From: Hanleya hanleyi | Lineage: Eukaryota; Mollusca; Polyplacophora; Lepidopleurida; Hanleyidae | DNA length: 64,000 nucleotides | Direction of reading: 5' to 3' | Assembly (NCBI GenBank): GCA_036873755.1 | Contig: JAVTVY010045590.1 | Location: forward strand, 1 to 64,000 | In this document: positions 32,980 to 43,527 of the stretch, one piece after another | Numbering within the stretch: position 1 is the stretch's first letter | How the letters are laid out: every line of letters starts with the position of its first letter | The notes under the pieces: generated by a model | What the model was told of the DNA's origin: nothing | Seen by the model: only the letters and a program-made list of their open reading frames with translations | Database searches by the model: none | Translations under genes and position numbers: made by a program

Positions 32980-33273
32980 GTTCTTTCAATGTACAAGCCC
33001 CCCTGTTCTGTGCTTAAGTTCTTTCAATGTACAAGCCCCCCCCCCCTGTTCTGGGCTTAAGTTCTTTCAATGTTCAAGCCCCCTGTTCTGGGCTTCAGTT
33101 TTCACGTGGTTGTTCTCACGTTGTTGTTGTTACTGAATAAAAAAATGAGATCTTACCAAAAAACCCTGTCTTGTGTGTTTTCTATATGAGCATAGTGCAT
33201 GAAGGCTATAACAGACATGTGGGGATTCGGTCAAACTGGCCTTGAACACCGTATTAGCCAATCAGTGGCCTAG

Positions 33274-33472
33274 GATGGACCCTAGACCCCGATCTGTGGA
33301 CAGCCTTCGAGAAAGTGGTGCCTATCGTGGACCAGCTGTTTACACCGGACGAGCGGTCATCAGACGAGTTGGAGTGGGCTCGTGCTCTGAGAGAAGCGGC
33401 TGCAGAACCCAATGAACAAATGTCTAGCAATGAACCAGACGACGATGCCATTGATTACCCATCAAGACTTTG
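33274..33472 (+). pseudogene. PC4-like protein b, C-terminal fragment
   Basis: About 65 codons matching the end of the gene at 55,526 (DPDLWTAFEKVV, SSDELEWARALRE). The 5-prime part is lost at a junction near 33,262 where inverted-repeat sequence abuts it. Confidence 0.65.
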
Positions 33473-33505
33473 ACCACCCGATCCTCTGATCTCACGGGTT
33501 CTCCC

Positions 33506-33513
33506 TATAAATA
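33506..33513 (+). promoter_or_regulatory. TATA box TATAAATA of PC4-like gene a
   Basis: 40 bp upstream of the ATG at 33,553. The same box precedes the copy 2 gene at 54,992-54,999. Confidence 0.65.
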
Positions 33514-33552
33514 CGAGAGACAGTCAAATCTGGTACCATTCACGTCCTGACC

Positions 33553-34023
33553 ATGACGGAGCATATAATACTGGCGTATCTCAGCTTGACCCCCGAGGTT
33601 TTCCTGCACGTTTATGCAGATACGGTCGATATCATGGAGGAAGTGGGAGACATCTGTGATGCGGACCCTACACAACCGTGCCCGGCCCACATTCGTCTGT
33701 CCCGGGAGGGCTGGACCAAATTCAAACGGATGTTGTCTGGTGAACTGGACGGCGCCCTCATCCACTTGTGTCACGATGTGTACATCCGACGCGGCCCTTT
33801 CTTTGCTCAATTGGCTCGGCTAGATGGGGGTACAGTGCATTTTACCCTTCACCCTGATCTATGGTCTGCATTGGAAGATGCCGTGGTAGATGTGGATCAA
33901 GTGCTTATCAAGCGGTCATCAGGCGAGTTGGACTGGTCATTTACCATGGACACTGTGGAAGCCAACGAAGAAAATCAGAAAGAAACTCCGGCCCAAGATA
34001 TACCCGTTATAAATAAACGATAG
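33553..34023 (+). CDS. PC4-like putative DNA-binding protein a (copy 1)
   Basis: Intact 156 codons, MTEHIILAYLSLTPEVFLHV. A strand-rich N-terminal half (FLHVYADTVDIMEEV) leads to HIRLSREGWTKFKRML and a YIRRGPFF strand, then an acidic tail. The pattern of a short beta sheet followed by Leu-Ser-x-x-x-Trp recalls PC4/p15 single-strand DNA-binding domains. That is a weak, visual match. A role in transcription or DNA handling of the element is inferred. The copy 2 version has a frameshift, so this is the better-preserved copy. Confidence 0.5.
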   Translation: MTEHIILAYLSLTPEVFLHVYADTVDIMEEVGDICDADPTQPCPAHIRLSREGWTKFKRMLSGELDGALIHLCHDVYIRRGPFFAQLARLDGGTVHFTLHPDLWSALEDAVVDVDQVLIKRSSGELDWSFTMDTVEANEENQKETPAQDIPVINKR

Positions 34024-34050
34024 AGCCAGGGTCCATCATCATTTGTCACC

Positions 34051-35102
34051 ATGAAGCGCTGGGAGAAGGTGTTGGATAACTTATACTACAGTCCCGACAG
34101 TCCGGCGGCCTATAGTGCATTGTCGGCTCTCTATCGAGCGGCCAAACCCCAGGGGATACAACGTGCCCAAGTCCGAGATTGGTTAAGAAAACAAGACACC
34201 TATACCTTACATCGATCTGTCCGTCGCCATTTTCTACGGAACCGGGTCATCGTGGGAGGAATAGATGCCCAGTGGCAAGCGGATTTGGTCGATATGATGG
34301 GAATCGGTATATCTTGACGTGCATCGATATCCTATCGAAGTATGCGTGGGTGGTACCCATCCGGACGAAAACGGGGACGAATCTCATAGCGGCGTTCAAA
34401 GACATCTTCAAGACCGGGCGCAAACCTTTGTATTTGCAAACCGACGAAGGCACGGAATTTCTCAACAGACCGTTCCAACAGTTTCTGAAAGCCCAGAAGG
34501 TGTTTTTCTTCCAGACATACAACGAGACCAAGGCTTCCGTGGTGGAAAGGTTCAACAGGACATTCAAAGGCCGCATGTATAAATATTTCACCTATAAGAA
34601 TACAAGGCGGTACATCGATGTTCTCCCGAAATTTGTGAGTAGTTACAATCGAGCCTATCACCGGAGTATAGAGAGAGCCCCCATTACCGTGACCCAACGC
34701 AATGAAGCCCAAGTCCGGCGTATCTTGTACCCCAGCCAATCGCAGCGAACGACGAAGGCGGTGTATAAGGTCGGGGACCCTGTACGGATCAGTAAAGTCA
34801 AAGGTCAATTTGAGAAAAGTTACTTGCCCAACTGGAGCGATGAGCACTTCCTGATTAAACGGCGCCTACCCCGACAACAGCGAGTCTATGAACTGGAAGA
34901 TCTTCAAGGGGAACCGTTGCTAGGGACGTTTTACGAGACGGAATTACAGCCTGTCGTAAAAACACAGCAAGACTACTACACGGTGGAGCAGATTTTGAAA
35001 ACGGAACGTCGACGTGGCAAACTGTTTCATTTCGTCAAATGGCAAGGCTGGCCCAGTTCCTTCAATTCCTGGGTCGCTGCCAACCAGGTGAAACGACTAT
35101 AA
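34051..35102 (+). pseudogene. rve integrase with chromodomain, copy 1, frameshifted
   Basis: Starts MKRWEKVLDNLYYSPDSPA. A deletion of about two dozen bases after QADLVDM (near 34,295) shifts the frame, so reading stops at 34,317. The catalytic core with QTDEGTEFL and SVVERFNRTF and the chromodomain (YYTVEQILKTERRRGK, FVKWQGWPSSFNSW) continue in another frame to 35,102. The first catalytic Asp region lies exactly at the deletion. The intact homologue is at 54,449. Confidence 0.8.
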
Positions 35103-35105
35103 AGC
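35099..35105 (+). promoter_or_regulatory. TATA box of membrane-protein gene
   Basis: TATAAAG at the very end of the integrase coding sequence, about 50 bp upstream of the ATG at 35,153. Copy 2 has the same at 53,374-53,380. Confidence 0.55.
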
Positions 35106-35152
35106 CAGACACCACTGCCGTCATCCTTCATTCCACGTCCGACCACGGTGCT

Positions 35153-35740
35153 ATGGACAAACAGCAGCTGCCTCTGAACACAGCGTCTCCCAAAACGCGC
35201 AAAGCGCAAGTGGGCTCTGTGGTGGCAGTGCTAACCCTGCTGAGTGTGTTGTACGGAGGTGTGTTTTACGACGTAGCCTATGTCAGCACGTTACTTAACC
35301 AACTGAGAACACCAGCCATCAGTGAAACCGGTCTACAGATAGCACCAGTCAACCCCGCATCGAGCCCAGTCACCACCACACCCCGTGTACAAGCCCCATC
35401 GAGCTCCACACCAAGCTCCACACCTACACCAAGTACACCCACTACGTCTGAAAACCCACCGGATTTCATCCCTCACACTGAACAGACAACGACGACCGAC
35501 GTTGTACCCACCACCATCGTCACTCGCAGTGAACAGACAACGACGACCGACGTTGTACCCACCACCACCACTCCAGTTCACTCGTACCAAATTTACAAGA
35601 GCGGGTTACCACGACAGCGCATACAGCTCGAACCATGGACCCTCGGTGGCAGCATCCCTTCACTTGCGTCATCGCAGGACCGACGGGCTCCGGCAAAACG
35701 CACTTCGTCAGGAAGCTCCTTCAACACGCCGACAGCATGA
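35153..35740 (+). CDS. Type II membrane protein with Pro/Thr-rich stalk (copy 1)
   Basis: I choose MDKQQLPLNTASPK at 35,153, after the TATA box. A basic stretch precedes one hydrophobic helix (VGSVVAVLTLLSVLYGGVF), then a long Thr/Pro/Ser-rich region with TTTDVVPTT repeats, mucin-like. The frame continues past the copy 2 stop position and overlaps the ATPase start at 35,635, so its tail is probably frameshifted. An outward-facing attachment protein is conceivable; there is no direct evidence. Confidence 0.5.
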   Translation: MDKQQLPLNTASPKTRKAQVGSVVAVLTLLSVLYGGVFYDVAYVSTLLNQLRTPAISETGLQIAPVNPASSPVTTTPRVQAPSSSTPSSTPTPSTPTTSENPPDFIPHTEQTTTTDVVPTTIVTRSEQTTTTDVVPTTTTPVHSYQIYKSGLPRQRIQLEPWTLGGSIPSLASSQDRRAPAKRTSSGSSFNTPTA

Positions 35741-37206
35741 TCATCCCACAGATTGCCCGAGTCGTGTGGTGGTACGGAGAATGGCAGGCAGCGTATGCAG
35801 CAATGCCCCACATCACGTTCGTTGAAGGCCTACCCAACCTGGCCGATTTGGAACCCGACACCTTGGTGGTTCTGGATGATCTCATGGCGGAGACGGATGC
35901 GCGGGTCACCCAACTCTTTACCAAAGGCAGCCACCATCGACGGCTCAGCATCATCTACATTGTGCAGAATCTGTTCAGTAAAAACAAAGAACATCGGAAC
36001 AGCAGCTTAAATGCCCACTACCTGGTGGTCTTCAAAAATCCGAGAGATACCACTCAACTGCTGCACCTGGCGAGACAGATGTATCCCGGCCGCACACCGT
36101 TTGCGTTGGAAGCCTTTTTGTATGTGAAAGCCAACATCGTCAATGGAGATGGCTCCAGAATCGTGGACCATGCAACGGTGGGCCCGACGAATCTCTGGCT
36201 GCACTCGATGTTTCAACAGGTGGATATATTTCTCAGCGACAAACTCATCAGTGACTCGACCAACACGTACCCCTATCGAGCCTACATCGAGACGCTGTTG
36301 TCGCATGGACGAGAGGCTAAAAAATCTCAACTCACAGCCGCTTTATTCTACCAGGACACAGCCGAGCACATGGGCGCAGAGAACGACAATGCGGAATATA
36401 GCAAACGGAAGGCTTTGACCGCGAACGGCGTCTCGGTGGATCTCATGGGTCGACTGCACGCAGACATGTTCATGCAAGACCGGTACCTCTTGAACAAGAT
36501 CCCCATCAAAATCCGACTGATACGGGCGCCTTCGACCTTCGCCTTGATGGCCACTAACGTAGACGGGCATGCAGCTGACTATAAGATTGTCATCCAAGAC
36601 GCAGTCCTGTATGTCCGAAAAGTGAAACCGAATCCAGCCGTTCAATTGGGACACCTCAAAGCCTTGGAAACAAAACCAGCCCAGTACCCTATCCGACGTG
36701 TGCAAACCAAAGTGTTCTCTGTGTCTGCTGGAAATATGAGCGCCAACAAAGAAAACCTGTTCCTGGGGGAACTACCCAAGCGATTGATCCTGGCCTGTGT
36801 GGAAAATACCAGTTTCAGCGGAGCCTACCCAGAGAACCCGTTTGACTTTAAACATTTCGGCATCAATTTTGTGGCCCTGCATGTGGATGGACAACAGGTC
36901 CCAGCCACGGCCTTTACACCGAACTTTGGGCGCGCGAATTTCATTCGAGCCTATCAGAGCCTGTTTACAGCTACCGGTCAAATCAACCAGGACGAAGGGA
37001 ATATGATCAGTCGGGAGGACTACGCGAACGGATACACGTTGTTCTGTTTCGATCTGACCCCCACCTTAGAGAACGACCATCAGCTGGCCCTCGCCAAGCA
37101 AGCACGAGCCCTCCGGAGCACCGTCAATGTGATCTGCTACGCCGAGTTTGACAACATAATTCAAGTGGACAAAGCGCGCAACGTCCTGTGTGACTTCTCC
37201 ACCTAA
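35635..37206 (+). CDS. In-frame fusion: packaging ATPase N-terminal part + major capsid C-terminal part
   Basis: An uninterrupted 523-codon frame. Residues 1-161 are the ATPase, with an intact Walker A GPTGSGKT and Walker B LVVLDDLM. From residue about 162 the sequence switches to the capsid protein (LYVKANIVNGDG...) and runs to its stop. The deletion behind the junction removed the ATPase C-terminus (about 41 residues), the 116- and 288-residue genes, penton, basic protein and the first about 65 capsid residues. A further 9-residue deletion lies before ARALRSTVNV. Whether it is expressed is unknown; the most economical reading is a chance in-frame deletion. Confidence 0.75.
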   Translation: MDPRWQHPFTCVIAGPTGSGKTHFVRKLLQHADSMIIPQIARVVWWYGEWQAAYAAMPHITFVEGLPNLADLEPDTLVVLDDLMAETDARVTQLFTKGSHHRRLSIIYIVQNLFSKNKEHRNSSLNAHYLVVFKNPRDTTQLLHLARQMYPGRTPFALEAFLYVKANIVNGDGSRIVDHATVGPTNLWLHSMFQQVDIFLSDKLISDSTNTYPYRAYIETLLSHGREAKKSQLTAALFYQDTAEHMGAENDNAEYSKRKALTANGVSVDLMGRLHADMFMQDRYLLNKIPIKIRLIRAPSTFALMATNVDGHAADYKIVIQDAVLYVRKVKPNPAVQLGHLKALETKPAQYPIRRVQTKVFSVSAGNMSANKENLFLGELPKRLILACVENTSFSGAYPENPFDFKHFGINFVALHVDGQQVPATAFTPNFGRANFIRAYQSLFTATGQINQDEGNMISREDYANGYTLFCFDLTPTLENDHQLALAKQARALRSTVNVICYAEFDNIIQVDKARNVLCDFST

Positions 37207-37207
37207 C

Positions 37208-37680
37208 ATGGATACAGACCAGATAACCACCGTGCTGGAGAATGACCCAGAGACACGTATGGTCTTTCAAAGGGTGTTCGGCCGAGATGTGTTCCCATTA
37301 GACCGTATGTATCCTGCTGCTTACGTTCTCAACACGGACCCGATGGATCGGCCCGGTGAACATTGGGTGGGCGTGTACTTGACAGAACAGCAGGGCGAAT
37401 ACTTTGACCCGTACGGCCTGCCACCCTCCATCCCGATTTAACAGACTTCATGGATCAAGGCACAGAAACGTGGTGTTGGAACAGTCAAACGTTGCAAAGC
37501 CTGACCAGTAGCGTGTGCGGACAATATTGCTTGTTTTACCTGTACCATCGATGCAGGGGAAGACCCTTATCTACCATCGTACAGATGTTTGACGAGTACC
37601 CCAAGGCCGAGGACCGAGATGTACTCGTATATGACTGGGCCCCCCATCATTTCAATGTACAAGCCCCGTTCTGGGCTTAA
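37208..37680 (+). pseudogene. Adenain-like protease, copy 1 right, one-base deletion
   Basis: Starts at MDTDQITTVLENDPET, 1 bp after the fusion stop. One C is missing in the CCACCC run near 37,430, so the frame ends at 37,441. The Gln/Cys half continues in another frame to 37,680. His, Gln and Cys active-site segments are all present in the DNA. Confidence 0.75.
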
Positions 37681-38799
37681 GTTCTTTCAATGTACACACG
37701 TCCGCTGTTCTGGGCTTAAGTTTACAAGCCCCCTGTTCTGGGCTTCAGTTCTTTCAATGTACAAGCCCCCTGTTCTGGGCTTCAGTTTTCACATGGTTGT
37801 TCTCACGTTGTTGTTGTTCACTGAATAAAAAAATGAGATCTCACCAAAAAACCCTGTCTTGTGTGTTTTCTATATGAGCATAGTGCATGAAGGCTATAAC
37901 AGACATGTGGGGATTCGGTAAAACTGGCCTTGAACACCGTATTAGCCAATCAGTGGCCTAGGATGGGGCCAAAGGTAACCCATCAATGTCCAGAAAACAA
38001 TGCAAGAGCACTGCAGTAAAATGGAGAGCCAACGAAATCAGCCCACAGACCAAGTACATGTTTTGGTCCAGGTTAAGAGCGGGCATTCCAACATTTGACG
38101 ATGAGTTACAAGTTACAAGAGCAACAAGTGGAGTGAAAAAAAAACTATAGAGCTTATAGGTGCGGTAAGACATGACCGAATCCCCACATGTCACCACGAA
38201 GACCGAAAAAACCCCTGTCTTGTGTGTTTTCTATATGAGCATAATGCATGAATTACAAGCGTCTAGTCCGTCATTCATAATCCAGCCGTCGTCCATTGGA
38301 GAATATCCGCGTCCATAATCCAAAGACCTATTCCATTTTCCATATAACAGTATTAGCACCAAATTCAAAAAGACAATCATAGTATACAAAAACATAGGCT
38401 TGTTTCCTGCAAGAGAGAAGGCTATAACAGACATGTGGGGATTCGGTGAAACTGGCTTTGAACACCGTTGAGAAAGTAGCCAATCAGTGGCCTAGGATAA
38501 TCCGAAATTCACCCGCACACTGCCGGTGATGCCGCGCACTTCCGGAGAACCCGCGCGCGCGTCGCGAAAAACCCCACAGACAGGTCAGTACATGCTTTCC
38601 TATCATGTTCCCAGGTCACACCCCATTCACACAGACCCTCATGCATACCCGGATGCAGGCGCAGACGTCAGCGAAATTCTGGCGTGAAAACCCCCACAGA
38701 CAGGTCGGTACATGTCCTATCATGTTCCAAGGTCACGCCCCATTCACCCAAACCGGAAGTGACGTCATACCCCTAATTTTACATGCATCCACCCATGAC
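37681..38799. repeat. Inner right inverted repeat of copy 1
   Basis: It contains the AAGCCC minisatellite, AATAAA near 37,825, a CCAATCAGTGGCCTAGGAT motif and CACAGACAGGTCAGTACATG units. It is the mirror of 29,791-30,600, with an extra insertion at about 37,960-38,200. Confidence 0.7.
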
Positions 38800-39912
38800 T
38801 GGATGCCCCTTTACGAATGCTTCACTTTGATACCTCACTCGACTCCATCGGACCCTTCGTGGCCCACCTAGACCGCAAAAACGTCTATTTCCACACCCGT
38901 TTCCCACAATTCCCTGTCTGCGCATGCGCAGAATGTGGACAACGGCCGAGGTACTACTCCAGGCGGTTGGATACCTCACTCGACTCCATCGACCCAAAAG
39001 TTGCTCGCCTAGGCCCCAGAACGTCTATTTCCATACACTTTCTCTACTGCGCATGCGCAGAATGACGTCAGTCCCACGTCACACCCATCCCGTCGGATAC
39101 TCCCTCACGACTGCTTTACATGGATACCTCACTCGATCCCATCGGACCAATAGGGGCCCACCTAAACCCCAACACGTCTATTACTATACTACGGCCAGAC
39201 TGCGCATGCGCAGACTATGGACAACGAACGACACACTAGCCCAGCCGGATGCTCCCTCACGACAGCTTCAAAATAAGACCTCATACGACACCATAGGATC
39301 ATGAGGGGCTCACCTAAACCCTAAAACGTCTATTTCCACACCCTTTTCCCAGAATTCCCTGTCTGCGCATGCGCAGAATGTGGACAACGGCCGAGACACT
39401 AGTCCAATCGGATGCCCCCTCACCTATGCTTCACATTGACACCTCACTCAACTCCATCGGCTCATTAGTGGCCCACCTACATCCCAAAACGTCTATTTTC
39501 ATACCCTTTGTCTATTGCGCATGCGCAGAATGACGATATTCCGACCCCACATCCATCCAGTGGGATGCCCCCTCACATAGGCTTCACATGGATACCTCAC
39601 TCGACCCCATCTGTCCATTAGTGGCTGCCCTAAACCCCAAAACGGCTATTTCCATACCCTTGGTCTACCGCGCATGCGCAGAATGACCATATTCCAACCC
39701 CACACCCAGCCCATCGAATGCCCCCTGACATAGGCTTCACATTGATACCTCACTCGACCCCATCGGTCCATTAGTGGCTCCCCTAGATCCCAAAACGGCT
39801 ATTTCCATACCCTTGGTCTACCGCGCATGCGCAGAATGACGGTATTTCAACCCCACACCCACCCCCTCGGATGCCCCTTCACGAATGCTTCACATTGATA
39901 CCTCATACGACC
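38800..39912. repeat. NRF-1-motif array, right inverted repeat of copy 1
   Basis: Forward-oriented units of about 152 bp. TGCGCATGCGC lies at about 38,921, 39,051, 39,202, 39,366, 39,518, 39,670 and 39,822. It is the inverted counterpart of the array at 28,640-29,790. Confidence 0.88.
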
Positions 39913-39916
39913 CAAT

Positions 39917-40055
39917 TGATTGAAATTGTAGTTTAAGGGCCACTTCCCATTCGGATTTCGCGGCCCATCAACTCAATGTTTTATTTGAATTTCGCGGTAC
40001 ATTACTTTGTTTATTGAATTTCTTTTCCAGCGCTAAATATATAAATAAATAAATA
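39917..40055. repeat. Penelope-related repeat fragment
   Basis: GATTGAAATTGTAGTTTAAGG onward matches 59,407-59,540, which lies just inside the left arm of the GIY-YIG Penelope-like fragment. It truncates the right inverted repeat of copy 1. Confidence 0.7.
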
Positions 40056-40759
40056 AATAATAAATACAAGTTCGTAAGTCTCTTTTTGGTTTTTGGTTAA
40101 GTTATACTGGTAAATATGAGTTCACAGTAATCGCGTGTATGATTCCTTTGTCTTGGTACCCCTTTGAACGCACAAAGCCGTCCAGAAAAAACTGGGAGAA
40201 CCATGGGCGTTTTCAGGATTTTTCGGATCGACTTCACTAACGACGCCCTTGGGAACAGGGTGGGTTCTTCCAGAAATCTGTGCCTGTAGCAATTGCTTGG
40301 AGTGTGTATTGGGGCACAGGACGGCAGGTCTACGTCCTATATTGCGTGAAAGTCAAAGGATCATATTCTGTGTTAATGCGTCAGTTCGGTGTCATCTATG
40401 GGGTAGCGTGTCGGTGTGGTTTAGGATGTGATGTTCTGGTTCCGGAGGTTTCTTGTTGTGCGGCGATGTTGGTATTCTTGTGATCGTCATCCGTCTTCTG
40501 TTTTTAGTCTTGTCCAGCCCGTCTTTGGTCTTCGGTGTGCCGTGAGGTGCTGTTTAAAGATTTTTGTCGTCGTCAGTGTTCTGTTTGTTGTCTGTTTGAT
40601 GAGGACCTTCATCGTGTTCATCTCCATTTCTGAAAGTATAAGATGAAACACTGTGTAGTATTCATTTTTGTGAGTGACATTATCTGTGTGCGTGGTTGTT
40701 TCTTGGACGTGTGCTAATGATTTATGTCCTTGGTTGTTGAATTGGTAGCGGCCTTTAGG
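40056..40759. other. Unassigned non-coding sequence
   Basis: An AAATAAATAAAT tract at about 40,045-40,065, then about 700 bp of moderately T/G-rich sequence without a supported gene. Confidence 0.35.
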
Positions 40760-41130
40760 TTTTGGAGACGAATGTGGTTACCGGCCCACACGGACATCAC
40801 GGAACATGGTATCTCCGGTGCCCACATTGCCTATTTTATTGCGAAAGATAGATTTTTGGCCAATATTGTCACAGGGATGTTGATTGGTCTTGGCCACCGA
40901 TTTTTGAGACTAATGTGACAACCGGCCCACACGGAACATGGTATCTCCGGTGCCCACATTGCCTATTTTATTGCGAAAGATAGATTTTTGGCCAATATTG
41001 TCGCAGGGATGTTGATTGGTCTTGGCCTCCGATTTTTGAGACTAATGTGGCAACCGGCCCACACGGAACATGGTATCTCCGGTGCCCACATTGCCTAAAT
41101 TTTATTCCAAAAGAGAAATTTTGGCCAATG
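40760..41130. repeat. Tandem repeat, unit about 135 bp, three copies
   Basis: CATGGTATCTCCGGTGCCCA recurs three times with TTTTGGCCAATATTGTC and GATTGGTCTTGGCC between. The last copy is partial. Confidence 0.8.
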
Positions 41131-41171
41131 CTGACATTGTTAGTTAGTGGTGCGCATGCACGGGGGTAGTG

Positions 41172-41830
41172 TTATATACTGGAATAATAGCCAGCAGTTT
41201 TGATAAAATCTATTAAGGACTTGAATACCTGTTTTCTAATGGGGGGCTTAGGGTTTAATATCGCTGGTAATGTTAAGGGAGTGTTGAATTTTTTTAATTC
41301 GTTTCTAAGTGTCTCGCGTTGTGGGTAGTGTTTAGGGCATTCAAGTAAGACATGTTCTATTGTTTCTTCTACATTGCTGCATGCGGTACAGAGTGGTGAG
41401 GTGTTTTTCAGAAGCATGGACAGATGTGATTTAAGTCCGGTTTTGCCTAGTCTTAATCTTGTGATGATGCGGTCATCACGCTTATTGTCTAACTGGAATC
41501 CCTGGGCTTGTCTTTTCTCTCCATCAAGAATCTTATGTAACCATCGTCCACGTTCTTCTTCGTTCCATTCCTTTTGCCACTTGCTATCTATTTTGCGTCT
41601 AATGATAGTGTTGAGTTCCTTATATCCTAATCCTATTGGCACATCGTGTGCGGTTTTTGCAAGACTGTCTTGGTTTGGTTTGGTCGGCTGCTTCGTTACC
41701 TCTGATGTTGACATGCGCGGGGACCCAAGCTAAAATGGCGTCTATACCCTCGTTGTGTATTTGTGTACAGATATATTCTATTTTGTGTATGAGATCAGGT
41801 CTACTGTCAGATATAGAATTTTCAATGGAA
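41172..41830 (-). pseudogene. RNase-H-bearing LINE, C-terminal fragment
   Basis: The upstream frame has AWVPAHVNIRGNEAAD, the C-terminal signature of retroelement RNase H. After a frameshift near 41,650-41,700 the rest shows LRLGKTGLKSHL and CTACSNVEETIEHVLLECP, the zinc-knuckle-like tail typical of I/Jockey-type LINEs. No RT domain is nearby, so this is a 5-prime truncated insertion. Confidence 0.7.
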
Positions 41831-42239
41831 GTGTGTCCACCAAGGGAATCAATTCTGATTGGCCAGTAGCAACACGCCTTCGGCAAGAGAGGTCACGCAC
41901 TGATCAGCTGTCGCGACTGACCAATCAGAATTGAGAACGAAGCCCGCCTAAATCTAACTGTTCCTAGATGGACGGACAGTTACGTTGGATTTTGAATCGC
42001 CCGGCAAAGGTAAAAAATTGCACAAATTCACTAATTTGACGACGGGAGTATATAAAGTGATACTTGCAGAATATGCTGATGTATTTTGTTTGGCGGTAAA
42101 CCGTTTATTACTCGATTCACCAAAAGTCCGTTTCACACCTTTATGTTTATTTATATAAAGCATGGGGTTATATATAGAGACCCCATATTGCGACACTTCA
42201 CCCTAATACTCCCCCCCCCCCAAATCTCTTGTTTTGCGG
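41831..42239. other. Non-coding with small inverted repeat
   Basis: TCAATTCTGATTGGCCAG (about 41,847) returns inverted at about 41,917 with one change. Each arm contains a CCAAT motif. A C-run at 42,213. No gene. Confidence 0.4.
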
Positions 42240-42350
42240 GCCTGTGCATGAGACCAATCGGATGTGACCATTTGGGAAACGCCCTAATACACTCAGATAG
42301 CACCCGTTGCCGCATGGCTAAGAGCAGGAGTTTCTACGTATGATCGTGCC
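42240..42350. repeat. Short interspersed repeat, partner of 43,856-43,965
   Basis: About 105 bp (GGATGTGACCATTTGGGAAA ... TTTCTACGTATGATCGT) shared with the insertion in GPCR copy 1 at roughly 90 percent by eye. Confidence 0.75.
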
Positions 42351-42599
42351 TTACGGCTCGACCAATAAACTGTAAATATTTCCTACATGCTTTGTGATCC
42401 CATCCAATTTTAAACTGCGTAACATCCAAATTTCTGTGTTCGTCCATCCCTCTAAAACCGAAGATTTTAGTCAATTGCAGAGCTGATTCTCGTCCTCAGG
42501 AAGAACTGGGTCTGCACGTTTGACGGATACACCAAAACCTAATTCATCCGAGCGTCAATGGCCGAACGAAAGCCAGAGAACCTGTCATCATCCTGTTTT

Positions 42600-43015
42600 T
42601 AGAAGTTAAAGTTCAATTTTCCGCTATCGGTTTTCAACTGTTTCTGGATACCTGACGCGATTTGCATCAGAGTTCTTGGTGGATACGGCTTGCCATCTTT
42701 GCGGGCTATTTCTACTCTAAATCTAGTCATCCAAAAATCTAGAATATCAGGATCGGCTATAGCACTTGGAGATATAGGAAGTGACATACTGCTTTCGAAA
42801 TAAGTTTCTGGTTGGGTATTCTGGTATGCAGCCCATTCTTGCCAAACATTGATAGCCCACTTGTTGTTCCGAAGTGTTTTTTTTCTGGGATTGTTGCCCT
42901 AGCACGATCTTTCATGTTTTGTTCAGTAACGGTGTGTGAAAACCGACGACATTTGGTTTCAGATGGTAAGATTTGCTGAGTGGGAAATGCTAAGCAAGTT
43001 CTCAGACGTCGAATC
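42600..43015 (-). pseudogene. Crypton/KCTD1-QRICH1-type (DUF3504-like) protein fragment
   Basis: Two frames give FWMTRFRVEIARKDGKPY followed by PPRTLMQIASGIQKQL, a signature I associate with Crypton tyrosine-recombinase transposons and their domesticated relatives. Upstream lies a SETKCRRFSHTVTEQ stretch. The frame changes near 42,780-42,880. No recombinase catalytic domain is present, so this is a broken N-terminal fragment. Confidence 0.55.
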
Positions 43016-43261
43016 ATCATCCTCCCTCACAGTGTGAAAATGTGGCATATCCAAATCACTGTCCATCTTGTTCCGAGGAAGTTTGCACTTGTAATGGTAA
43101 GATTATGGCATTGGCAGGGCTTTAAAATAGAAGATGCCACTTGTCCATGTCCATTTCCAATTAAGCCCGATTGAGATTGACCAATCGTCTGGCGAGGGGC
43201 GTGGTCTATGTCAGCTAGATCACGCAGAGCTCGTATCTCACGAGAAGAGGTGATCTAACTA

Positions 43262-43390
43262 TTACTGAGAATTGGTTATCAAGTTCTATCAAAGTCAGTC
43301 TATGTAAACCAAGAATAGATGGTATATCAGGAAAGATATCCGTGATATCCGAGATTACTGAGATTTTATGAAGGTATGCCTTGTCCTGTC
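43262..43390. repeat. 3-prime flank of GPCR duplication, copy 1
   Basis: TATCAAGTTCTATCAAAGTC to GATATCCGAGATTACTGAG matches 62,225-62,350. The duplicated unit therefore includes downstream sequence of the receptor gene. Confidence 0.75.
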
Positions 43391-43527
43391 GCCAGGCATT
43401 TCACTTCGCTGAACGTGCAGAAAGGCAGCAAAGTCGTTTACGGTAACTCCGACGAAAATCCTCTGAGAGGAATGCGTACAGGATTGGATTCAGGCAACTG
43501 TTCAAATAAGCAAGGCAATCTGAAGCT

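Larger units (their letters stand above)
28419..39916. mobile_element. Family B Polinton-like element, copy 1, rearranged
   Basis: The left terminus AGTAGTAGTATAGTAAGC begins at 28,419 and shares AGTAGTAG with the proven end of copy 2. The right end is cut at 39,916 by a Penelope-related repeat, so no target duplication can be checked (the left flank offers GTCAAC). Long inverted repeats (28,640-30,600 against 37,690-39,912) enclose protease, capsid and basic-protein genes on the minus strand, and a second set with PC4-like, integrase, membrane, ATPase-capsid and protease genes on the plus strand. The penton, 288-residue and 116-residue genes are lost. Confidence 0.8.

Noticed and set aside
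33254..33451. Minus-strand 65-codon frame
   Set aside because: It lies opposite the PC4-like fragment and has the composition of a shadow frame; the equivalent shadow occurs at 55,072.
40228..40918. Several 60-72-codon frames between 40.2 and 40.9 kb
   Set aside because: No domain, no promoter, and partly inside a tandem repeat.
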